Shown here: in pieces, positions 1 to 5,167 of the stretch
How positions within the stretch are numbered: position 1 is the first letter of the stretch
How the letters are laid out: every line of letters begins with the position of its first letter
Assembly: GCA_003695455.1 (NCBI GenBank)
Contig: RFJF01000841.1
Coordinates: forward strand, 1-5,804
Reading direction: 5' to 3'
DNA: 5,804 bases
Source: Chloroflexota bacterium
GTDB taxonomy: Bacteria; Chloroflexota; Anaerolineae; 4572-78; J111
Position numbers and translations under genes: made by a program
The notes under the pieces: model-generated
The model's input: the letters and a program-made list of their open reading frames with translations, nothing else
The model's database searches: none
What the model was told of the DNA's origin: nothing

Positions 1-699
1 CGGTTGGTCGCCCTGAAAACCATCACCATTGTTGACCCCAGTTGGCGTGCCCGGTTTCAGCAAGAAATTCAGATTGCCGGAAGGCTCAATCATCCCTGTA
101 TTGTTACCGTTTTTGATGTGGGAGAACTGGGAGAAGTTGCCTACATTGTGATGGAGCTGGTAGAAGGCCGGACGCTGGCAGACTTGCTGCCGGCCCGGAT
201 GCCCTGGGCAGAAGCGATCAAGCTGGTCTTGCCCGTCTGCCAGGCGCTGGAGTACGCGCACCACCGGGGCATTATTCACCGCGACATCAAGCCGGCCAAT
301 ATTTTGTTGGCAGCAGATAATCGGGTTAAGCTAACAGATTTTGGCATTGCCCGGTTGGAAACGGGCGCTCACCTGACCCAAACCGGTTCCGTCATAGGTA
401 CGTTATTGTATATGGCCCCGGAACAGTTACAGGGGCACACGGTTGACCTGCGAGCCGACATTTTTGCCCTGGGGGTGATTCTGTTTGAGTTGGTTGCCGG
501 CCAACACCCCTTTGCCAAAGACAGAAACGTGTCAAGGCTGCAACTGCTCATGGGCAGAAACGAGGTAGATTTTGGCCTGCTAAACGAGGTGGCGCCGCCA
601 TTGTTGCAGTTGGTGGTCCAAAAAGCAATGGCCGAGGAGCCTGCCGAACGTTACAACTCGGCGGGTGAACTGAGCGCCGCCCTGTTGCAATGTCTGGCT
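1..699 (+). other. Hanks-type Ser/Thr kinase catalytic domain (N-lobe truncated by window edge)
   Basis: The domain runs from beta-3 to the end of the C-lobe. Visible elements in order are the ATP-anchoring Lys (bases 16-18), the alpha-C Glu, the HRD catalytic loop with the metal-binding Asn, DFG, a GT-x-x-YMAPE activation segment end, the alpha-F ADIFALGV segment, and the alpha-I Arg in PAERYNSA. The full complement of catalytic residues predicts an active PknB-like kinase. The domain is followed by a roughly 30-residue polar linker rich in Thr/Val/Glu, which could hold autophosphorylation sites. Confidence 0.95.
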
Positions 700-3366
700 G
701 AAGAATCGGTTGTGGAACCGGGTAATCAGGTAGCCACGTCTACCACAACCGCCATTCCCCAGGTAGAAATAGATAGCAACGTAACAATTACAGAAAATGA
801 ACGCGACTTGATTGCCACGGCTTTTACCGGTTACGATCGGGTTTATCTGGAACGGGAGTTATCTGAGCCGGGGGAAACGCCGCGCTTGCTGGTAGCCCTG
901 CCGGTTCGCAGTGGCCGAACCCTGACCCGGGTGATCATCAAACTGGCATCGCCCGATATTTTGAGCCGGGAGTGGATGGCCTACCAAGAGCACGTTGCCG
1001 ATATTTTGCCCCAGGTAACTGCTCACGTATTGGGCGCGCCGCTTCTGGCCGCAGACAGAAAATTGGCCCTGATACGTTACACATTTACCGGTGATGTTGG
1101 CCAACGCGGCGCAGTAAATTTTGTTGCGTTTTATCACTCAAAAACCGGGAGCGCCGTCACCACACTATTAGAGCGGAACATTTTTCAGGTTGTGGCCCCA
1201 AACTGGTGGCTAAACCGGGAAACCCAAAGTTTTCTGCTGCGGCGGGAGTACGACCACCTGTTGCCGCCCCATCTTGAGGTAGAGCAGTTTGCCGAAACCG
1301 GCCCCCGGATAATGGCATTAAAGGCCGGCACAGTGGCAGCCCACGATGTACGCAATCTTGAACAGGGAACACCGGTTCAGGTACAGGGCTTTCGGGTAAA
1401 AAGCATCAATCCCGCTCAAAAAGAGATGACACTCGAGGCTCCGCCATCAACAGGAGGCTCCGAGCAGGTGCGGTTGCGGCTGACCCGGCTGGAACCGGAC
1501 GCATTGCAGTACCAGCCCGGTGATCCGGCCCCCAATTTTTCCGGCCTGGTGTCAGCCACACGGCAAGATATTTTGGTGCGACTGGCCCAACCCGCTTTTC
1601 CAAACACAGATTTGACAACGCCGACGGTTGTGCTCAATAAAATGCAGTTTGCCAACCCCCTGCACAAATACGTAAATTATCTGGATCGCCCGGTCTCCGG
1701 TATGCGCTCCATTATTCACGGCAATCTAACCTTTGACAGTATTCTGATTGAGCCGGAGTCGGGACTGACCTGGCTCATCAATTTTGCCGATACCCGGCAG
1801 GGGCACAACCTGTATGATTTTATTCAGATTGAAATCCAGATTGTGACCCGGCTGTTGTTTGATACGATCAGGCTGGCCGACACCGGCATTGATGAACAGG
1901 TCATTGCCATATTGCGAGCGCTGCACACCAGCAATCCGCCTGAATACGCGCCGCAACCGGTTCTCCAAAAACCCTACGACCTGCTCAAAACCGTACGGCG
2001 GCTGGCCAGACGTTGTATGGTGGACCCAGACAACCCGGGCGAATATTATCTGGGGTTAATGGTTGCCGCCCTGGGTGCGTTATCTACGGCGGGAGACAAC
2101 CCGGCTCACAAACGGTTGATAACCGCATGGGCCGCCGTGGCTGCCAATCTGGTTGGGCAGCCGCTGTATCAGGTTGCGGAGGCTACAGACCGGCCCGCAC
2201 CACCGGTTCGATCTAAACGATATTTGTGGATTGCTTTGGCGTTGATTGGCGTGCTTGTTGTAGTTGGAGGCATGGTGACTGCGTTCGGTTTGAGTAACCG
2301 GCCCACGCCAACCGTTGCCGCGGTAGCGCCCCCGCAAACGGCAACATCCACACCTGCACCTACATCTACACTTACGCCAAACCCAACCTCAACCCCAACG
2401 TTGCCTCCAACACCCACGCCGAGACCCGTGGCCGGCATCCTCTCCGGAGATTTGAACGTATACAGTGGCCCCGGCGAGGATTATGTTTTTACAGGCACTC
2501 TTGACCACCAGTCAGAAGTGATGGTAACGGGGCGCAACCAAACGGGCGACTGGTGGCACATTGTTGCTGCCGGCACAGAGGGATGGGTCAGGTCTCAATT
2601 TGTCACCGTGGTTGGCACGCCAAATATTCCCCAACTTACGGCGGCCCCGCCTCCAACCGTAACTCCAACCCCAACAAACACCCCAACACCCACCGCAACA
2701 CCCACTGCCACAACCCCACCTACACCCACACCTACACCCACACCCACGCCCACTTCAACCGGCAGCCCCACACCGGATGCCATCGTGTCCCGCCAGTTGG
2801 TCAACGACACGCCGGCTTACCAGGTGCTGGACAATCAGGTGATGGCGGCACTTGACCCGTCCAGCGCCGCCTTTTCTCCAGATGGCGGTACGGTGGCGGC
2901 CACCGAAGGCATCAAGTTGTACACAATTGATACTGACGCCAATGCCGGTTCATTCCGAATTTGGACTGAAGACAACGAAGAACGGCGGCCGGTGGAGGGT
3001 ATTGTCTGGTCGCCCAACGGCCAACTCATTGCTTTTGTTTCAGACCGTAAACAAGGCTGTATCCGGTGCCGCCAGGTGGGGGTGATTGTTCGGGTGTCTG
3101 GTGACATCTTTTACCTTGAAGCGCCCAAAGACAAGAATCTGGGGCTTCCGCGCTGGACTCTGGATGGCCGGTTGCTGGTGACCATCTATGAAGATGATCC
3201 GGCATCTGGCACGGTCTATGTATTTGCTAAAAATGGTCAGGGGCAGGTTGCCTCGGGACCCTATCTTCTGAGCAGTAGCGTTGAGGGGCAAAAATGGTGG
3301 CCGTGGATGCCGGGCAAAATCTGGCAAGTGGGGCAAGGTGCAGCCAACAGCTATTATTCAGACTGA
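1..3366 (+). CDS. Receptor-like Ser/Thr protein kinase with degenerate phosphotransferase-like domain, TM helix, SH3 and PD40 repeats (5' partial)
   Basis: This is a membrane-anchored Hanks-type Ser/Thr kinase. The frame is open from base 1, and the window begins inside the N-lobe at strand beta-3, so the Gly-rich loop and true start lie upstream. Residues are counted from the TTG at base 4. Kinase signatures are VALK with Lys5, the alpha-C Glu21, HRDIKPAN at 92-99 (Asp94, Asn99), DFG at 112-114, APE at 138-140, Asp152 and Arg216. All catalytic residues present are intact, and the HRD arginine suggests activation-loop phosphorylation (Thr125, Thr127 or Thr133 are candidates). Residues about 262-720 form a second, kinase-fold-like region lacking catalytic residues. 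A single hydrophobic helix spans about 740-762. Next come a Thr/Pro linker, a bacterial SH3 domain (808-870), a second Thr/Pro linker, and about three PD40-like strands (950-1080). The expected topology is N-in, C-out. The stop lies 3 bp from the stop of the convergent ATPase gene. The kinase assignment is certain; the substrate and ligand are unknown. Confidence 0.96.
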   Translation, partial: RLVALKTITIVDPSWRARFQQEIQIAGRLNHPCIVTVFDVGELGEVAYIVMELVEGRTLADLLPARMPWAEAIKLVLPVCQALEYAHHRGIIHRDIKPANILLAADNRVKLTDFGIARLETGAHLTQTGSVIGTLLYMAPEQLQGHTVDLRADIFALGVILFELVAGQHPFAKDRNVSRLQLLMGRNEVDFGLLNEVAPPLLQLVVQKAMAEEPAERYNSAGELSAALLQCLAEESVVEPGNQVATSTTTAIPQVEIDSNVTITENERDLIATAFTGYDRVYLERELSEPGETPRLLVALPVRSGRTLTRVIIKLASPDILSREWMAYQEHVADILPQVTAHVLGAPLLAADRKLALIRYTFTGDVGQRGAVNFVAFYHSKTGSAVTTLLERNIFQVVAPNWWLNRETQSFLLRREYDHLLPPHLEVEQFAETGPRIMALKAGTVAAHDVRNLEQGTPVQVQGFRVKSINPAQKEMTLEAPPSTGGSEQVRLRLTRLEPDALQYQPGDPAPNFSGLVSATRQDILVRLAQPAFPNTDLTTPTVVLNKMQFANPLHKYVNYLDRPVSGMRSIIHGNLTFDSILIEPESGLTWLINFADTRQGHNLYDFIQIEIQIVTRLLFDTIRLADTGIDEQVIAILRALHTSNPPEYAPQPVLQKPYDLLKTVRRLARRCMVDPDNPGEYYLGLMVAALGALSTAGDNPAHKRLITAWAAVAANLVGQPLYQVAEATDRPAPPVRSKRYLWIALALIGVLVVVGGMVTAFGLSNRPTPTVAAVAPPQTATSTPAPTSTLTPNPTSTPTLPPTPTPRPVAGILSGDLNVYSGPGEDYVFTGTLDHQSEVMVTGRNQTGDWWHIVAAGTEGWVRSQFVTVVGTPNIPQLTAAPPPTVTPTPTNTPTPTATPTATTPPTPTPTPTPTPTSTGSPTPDAIVSRQLVNDTPAYQVLDNQVMAALDPSSAAFSPDGGTVAATEGIKLYTIDTDANAGSFRIWTEDNEERRPVEGIVWSPNGQLIAFVSDRKQGCIRCRQVGVIVRVSGDIFYLEAPKDKNLGLPRWTLDGRLLVTIYEDDPASGTVYVFAKNGQGQVASGPYLLSSSVEGQKWWPWMPGKIWQVGQGAANSYYSD
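787..2163 (+). other. Phosphotransferase-like (APH/TCAD9-like) domain with lost catalytic residues
   Basis: Residues about 262-720 lie between the kinase domain and the membrane helix. The C-terminal half contains IHGNLTFDSIL (571-581) and WLINFADTRQGHNLYDF (590-606). These align by eye with the phosphotransferase Brenner-type motif HGDxxxxNIL and the metal-binding hhDFA motif, followed by a GHxLxDFA-like segment. The canonical Asp, Asn and Asp are Asn574, Ser579 and Asn593 here, so the domain is predicted to be inactive. The N-terminal half has an N-lobe-like segment (TRVIIKLASPDIL) and Trp/Tyr-rich helices. The domain resembles what has been called ternary-complex-associated domain 9 in bacterial conflict and signalling proteins. 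That name is from memory and unverified. The fold assignment is inference; the substitutions are read directly. Confidence 0.6.
1315..1593 (+). other. Beta-rich insert within the phosphotransferase-like region
   Basis: Residues about 438-530 sit between the N-lobe-like part and the HGN motif. They are rich in short beta strands and turns (GTPVQVQGFRV, KEMTLEA, QVRLRLTRLE, SGLVSATRQDIL). The pattern suggests a small barrel of OB-fold or SH3-like type inserted into the phosphotransferase-like module. No family signature is recognised with certainty. It may be a normal part of that domain family rather than a separate insertion. Confidence 0.4.
2221..2289 (+). other. Single transmembrane helix of the kinase
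   Basis: Residues 740-762 form an uninterrupted hydrophobic stretch (LWIALALIGVLVVVGGMVTAF). It is preceded by basic RSKR, which by the positive-inside rule places the kinase side in the cytoplasm. It is followed directly by a Thr/Pro-rich extracytoplasmic linker. No other hydrophobic segment long enough to cross the membrane is visible in the protein. Confidence 0.9.
2299..2424 (+). repeat. Thr/Pro-rich extracytoplasmic linker 1
   Basis: Residues about 766-807 are a low-complexity Thr/Pro/Ala/Ser spacer with recurrent TP and TPT units, between the membrane helix and the SH3 domain. Such linkers are usual in exported Chloroflexota proteins and act as extended, possibly glycosylated stalks (established tendency; glycosylation here is inference). 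Confidence 0.85.
2425..2613 (+). other. Bacterial SH3 domain (SH3_3 type) in the exported half of the kinase
   Basis: Residues about 808-870 carry the typical features of a bacterial SH3 domain: LNVYSGPGEDY (canonical LNVRSGPGTxY), a GTL-x-x-x-x-x-VMVTGRN strand, DWWHIVAAGTEGWV and a closing SQFVTVV strand. These domains commonly bind peptidoglycan or other cell-envelope ligands, which makes it a plausible sensor or anchor. The Arg usually seen in NVRSGPG is Tyr here. Confidence 0.88.
2614..2775 (+). repeat. Thr/Pro-rich linker 2, C/A-rich low-complexity DNA
   Basis: Residues about 871-924 are almost entirely TP, TPT and TAT units. The coding strand is C/A-rich with only a handful of G residues between about 2660 and 2760, in tandem ACACCC-like units. 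The opposite strand is therefore G/T-rich with closely spaced GGG tracts. Slippage could change linker length between strains. The tract is in frame throughout and is coding, not CRISPR-like. Confidence 0.9.
2851..3243 (+). other. PD40/WD40-like beta-propeller repeats (short) at the kinase C-terminus
   Basis: Residues about 950-1080 contain three repeat-like segments, each with the W/FSPDG or equivalent turn: AAFSPDGGTVAATEG, GIVWSPNGQLIAFVSD and PRWTLDGRLLVTIYED. This matches the PD40 (TolB-like) repeat pattern. Three blades are too few for a closed propeller, so the C-terminus is either a partial propeller, divergent in its other blades, or assembles with a partner. It ends in a Trp-rich tail (KWWPWMPGKIW). 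Confidence 0.7.
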
Positions 3367-3387
3367 TGTTCAGCCTCCCGGCTGCAC
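3338..3387. repeat. 8-bp inverted repeat around the two convergent stop codons
   Basis: GTGCAGCC (3338-3345) and GGCTGCAC (3380-3387) are perfect inverted copies. They enclose the stop of the kinase gene (3364-3366) and that of the ATPase gene (3370-3372). The right arm also makes a competing 5-bp hairpin, CAGCC-TCCC-GGCTG (3371-3384). No T-tract follows on either strand, so this is not a standard intrinsic terminator. It is the only structural candidate for transcript ends at this junction, and chance occurrence is possible. Confidence 0.35.
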
Positions 3388-4770
3388 AAATCGGTACCCC
3401 TGGCCGCGAACTGTCTGGATATAAGCAGGCCGGGCAGGTTCCGGCTCTATTTTTTGGCGCAGGCGTTTGACCAGTTGCGCCAAACGGTCATCCCGAATAC
3501 CGGCCACATATTTTTCATCGGGCCAGACTGTTCGCATCAAGGTATCTTTGCTGCAAATTTCATTGGGATGCTCAAGAAAGAAAGAGAGCAGCCGGTCTTC
3601 GCCGGCGGTCAGTTCAATGTTCAGTGGAACGCCGCCGCGCAGAACGGTTCGGGTTTTGGGGTGCAACTCCAGATTACCCGCTGCTGTACCTCGTTGCTGC
3701 TTAATGAAGCCTTCGAAGACAGGCGAAAAAACACGAACCCTTGATGGTAATCTGTCGCCGGATTTGTTGGTAGAGATGATCAATCCGGTTTGCAGTAAAT
3801 ATTGTTGAACTTCGGCATCCAGTTGTCTGGTATCCACGCCACTGCTGACCGCCAGCAGAAAATTCTGTTCCTCAACGGTCAGATCATCCCAAATCTCCTG
3901 ACAATTACGTTGGAATTCCAGCCGGGTGAGCAGCCAGGCTGCCCACGCCTTCACCGACTGTTGGCGGTCAAAATCACTTTTGTGGATGGCCAGACAGGCC
4001 AGCTTCATAAAAGCCGGCAGGCCCCCGGTTACGGTAATCAGGCGGGTTACGTCTTGTTTGCTAAAGGTTGTGTTGAGGCGTTCGGCCATTTGCCGGGCAA
4101 TCCAGTGGGCATCGCGAGCAACCATTGGGCCAACCCAACAGGTATTGGCGGCCACAATCTCGTGAAACTCGTCAAATTCAGCCGGGTCGCGCAGGCGCAT
4201 CAGCGGATGGCGGGTAAATACTACAAAACACAATTGCCCCTTGAATTGATCCCGCATACTGCGCAGGCTATTGAGGGTTTGGGCGTCAAGTTGCCGGCAG
4301 GCTTCATCAAAACGGTCCAGCAGCCAGACAATGCGCTTGCCGGTCAAATCAATGAACAAACTGTGAGCCTTGCGGATGGTGGTGAGTACAAAAAAGATAT
4401 CATTCCAGTTGGCCGGGCCAGCGGTCAGTTGTTGCATTGCCTGCTGCAAATCTGCCCCAAAGGCCTCCGACGCGTCAATGAGGGTTTGAATGAGGCCGCG
4501 ATAGAAATAGGTTTCGGAGAGCGTCGGCAGGCTGTTAATATCAAACCACAGGAAGATGAGTGAATCCGGGTCGTCGTTCAGGTGCGGTGCAATCGCGTCG
4601 GGCCGACCGGCCAGAAATCCGGCCAGGTTTGACTTTCCTGTGCCGCTCCCACCGACGACCACCCCGCTTTCGCCGGCGGAAACCCAGCGTGTAATGATGG
4701 CGATTTGTTCAGCCCGGTAAGTGACCGGAAAATCTGCCCAGTAGTTTTTGCTACGTGTGTAAGCTGTCAT
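3370..4770 (-). CDS. STAND/AAA-like P-loop ATPase with C-terminal OmpR-type winged-helix DNA-binding domain
   Basis: This is a probable ATP-switched transcription regulator (cytoplasmic, 466 aa). The Walker A motif is GGSGTGKS at 40-47 (Lys46). The Walker B-like motif is IVWLLDRFDEA at 147-157 (Asp152, Asp155, Glu156). A sensor-like FTRHP follows at 185-189, and a GGLPAF element at 249-254 recalls the GxP motif of STAND ATPases. Residues about 285-355 look like a helical winged-helix arm. Residues about 365-463 match the Trans_reg_C (OmpR/PhoB) winged helix: LTAGEDRLLSFFLEHP, a recognition-helix region DDRLAQLVKRLRQKIEP, and the wing YIQTVRGQGYRFV. There is no receiver domain, so control should come through the ATPase rather than aspartate phosphorylation. 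The ATG is chosen for its strong Shine-Dalgarno. The gene converges on the kinase gene and diverges from the downstream protease-like gene. The target operator is unknown. Confidence 0.93.
   Translation of the reverse strand: MTAYTRSKNYWADFPVTYRAEQIAIITRWVSAGESGVVVGGSGTGKSNLAGFLAGRPDAIAPHLNDDPDSLIFLWFDINSLPTLSETYFYRGLIQTLIDASEAFGADLQQAMQQLTAGPANWNDIFFVLTTIRKAHSLFIDLTGKRIVWLLDRFDEACRQLDAQTLNSLRSMRDQFKGQLCFVVFTRHPLMRLRDPAEFDEFHEIVAANTCWVGPMVARDAHWIARQMAERLNTTFSKQDVTRLITVTGGLPAFMKLACLAIHKSDFDRQQSVKAWAAWLLTRLEFQRNCQEIWDDLTVEEQNFLLAVSSGVDTRQLDAEVQQYLLQTGLIISTNKSGDRLPSRVRVFSPVFEGFIKQQRGTAAGNLELHPKTRTVLRGGVPLNIELTAGEDRLLSFFLEHPNEICSKDTLMRTVWPDEKYVAGIRDDRLAQLVKRLRQKIEPEPARPAYIQTVRGQGYRFVQPGG
3382..3678 (-). 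other. OmpR/PhoB-type winged-helix DNA-binding domain
   Basis: Residues about 365-463 of the ATPase protein begin with the short beta sheet typical of this family (LELHPKTRTVLRGG). The trans-activation helices, a recognition helix and the C-terminal hairpin RGQGYRFV follow. The motif order and spacing fit PF00486-type domains closely. The domain is full length and ends three residues before the stop. Confidence 0.92.
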
Positions 4771-4775
4771 GGCAC

Positions 4776-4781
4776 CCTCCT
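4776..4781 (-). promoter_or_regulatory. Shine-Dalgarno of the ATPase-regulator gene
   Basis: On the minus strand AGGAGG lies 5 nt before the ATG (4768-4770), a near-perfect anti-SD match. It fixes the start of the ATPase gene. Confidence 0.85.
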
Positions 4782-4791
4782 GATTAAAGAA

Positions 4792-4800
4792 AGTATATCA
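4792..4800 (-). promoter_or_regulatory. Probable extended -10 promoter of the ATPase-regulator gene
   Basis: On the minus strand the sequence TGATATACT gives TATACT (5 of 6 to TATAAT, bases 4792-4797) with the TGN extension directly upstream (4798-4800). There is no good -35 at 16-18 nt, which is typical of extended -10 promoters. The predicted start, near 4785, leaves a leader of about 15 nt that contains the Shine-Dalgarno. This is a sequence-based prediction only. Confidence 0.5.
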
Positions 4801-5070
4801 TGCAGTTTTATTGGGGAAAAAATTTAAGTGTAACACAGCAGATGTTGCAACCCCCTCGTCAGAAATGTCATCGTTTTGTTGAACCGGTCTAATCGGAGTG
4901 TCAAGACCTCGATGCATAAATAGGTTATGTTAGAAATTGTCAACAGCCGAGTTGGGATTAGGCATTTCAACAACTATTTCTACATACGTTTGGTGCGGCA
5001 AGGCAATGGCGTTTTGGTCACAACGTCCGCCTCGGAACAAACTCTGGCGGCCTAAAGTTGGTGAGCAATC

Positions 5071-5076
5071 GAGGGG
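5071..5076 (+). promoter_or_regulatory. Shine-Dalgarno of the protease-precursor gene
   Basis: GAGGGG sits 7 nt before the ATG at 5084. It supports this start over the in-frame upstream ATG at 5006, which is preceded only by a weak AAGG. Confidence 0.7.
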
Positions 5077-5083
5077 TGAAAAA

Positions 5084-5167
5084 ATGAATTCCCGATGGTG
5101 CAGGTTTATAGTTATATCGTTCATGGCGCTTCTGGCTTTAAGTGGTAGCGCCAGAGAAAGTTTGGCC
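5084..5167 (+). other. Sec signal peptide of the protease precursor
   Basis: Codons 1-28 have two Arg in the n-region, a 15-residue hydrophobic core, and two small-residue cleavage options (GSA at 21-23, SLA at 26-28). No twin-arginine motif or lipobox Cys is present. Confidence 0.82.

Larger units (their letters stand above)
4771..5083. other. 313-bp divergent intergenic region
   Basis: This region separates the leftward ATPase-regulator gene from the rightward protease-precursor gene. Its left end holds the extended -10 element and Shine-Dalgarno of the ATPase gene. The middle has an 8-bp palindrome GTTGCAAC (4844-4851) and a distant inverted pair TTGTTGAA (4876-4883) and TTCAACAA (4966-4973). 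Either could be an operator, or chance. A good -35-like TTGTCA is at 4937-4942 on the plus strand, but no matching -10 is seen. No convincing gene, tRNA or terminator is visible. The 64-codon minus-strand ORF at 4930-5124 has no recognisable features. Confidence 0.6.

Noticed and set aside
4..6. TTG at base 4 as the start of the kinase gene
   Set aside because: The codon lies inside kinase strand beta-3, two codons into RLVALK. The Gly-rich loop must be upstream, so the gene is cut by the window edge and this is not a start.
2641..2775. CRISPR-like or satellite repeat
   Set aside because: The units are short, imperfect, lack spacers and stay in frame as Thr/Pro codons, so it is a protein linker.
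2595..2810. Minus-strand Gly/Val-repeat ORF
   Set aside because: It is the reverse reading of the Thr/Pro linker. The Gly-Val pattern follows from the ACACCC-type DNA.
2553..2855. 100-codon ORF across the Thr/Pro linker with His/Asn/Thr repeats
   Set aside because: It is a frame-shifted reading of the C/A-rich tract inside the kinase gene; the repeats are a by-product.
3371..3384. Intrinsic terminator at CAGCC-TCCC-GGCTG
   Set aside because: The stem is only 5 bp and no T-tract follows on either strand. It also lies in the last codons of the ATPase gene.
3802..4563. 253-codon plus-strand ORF opposite the ATPase gene
   Set aside because: It lies entirely antisense to a well-supported ATPase, has no recognisable domain, and is explained by the codon bias of the real gene.
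4930..5124. 64-codon minus-strand ORF in the divergent intergenic region
   Set aside because: It overlaps the signal-peptide region of the protease gene, has no domain or clear Shine-Dalgarno support, and shows no coding character.
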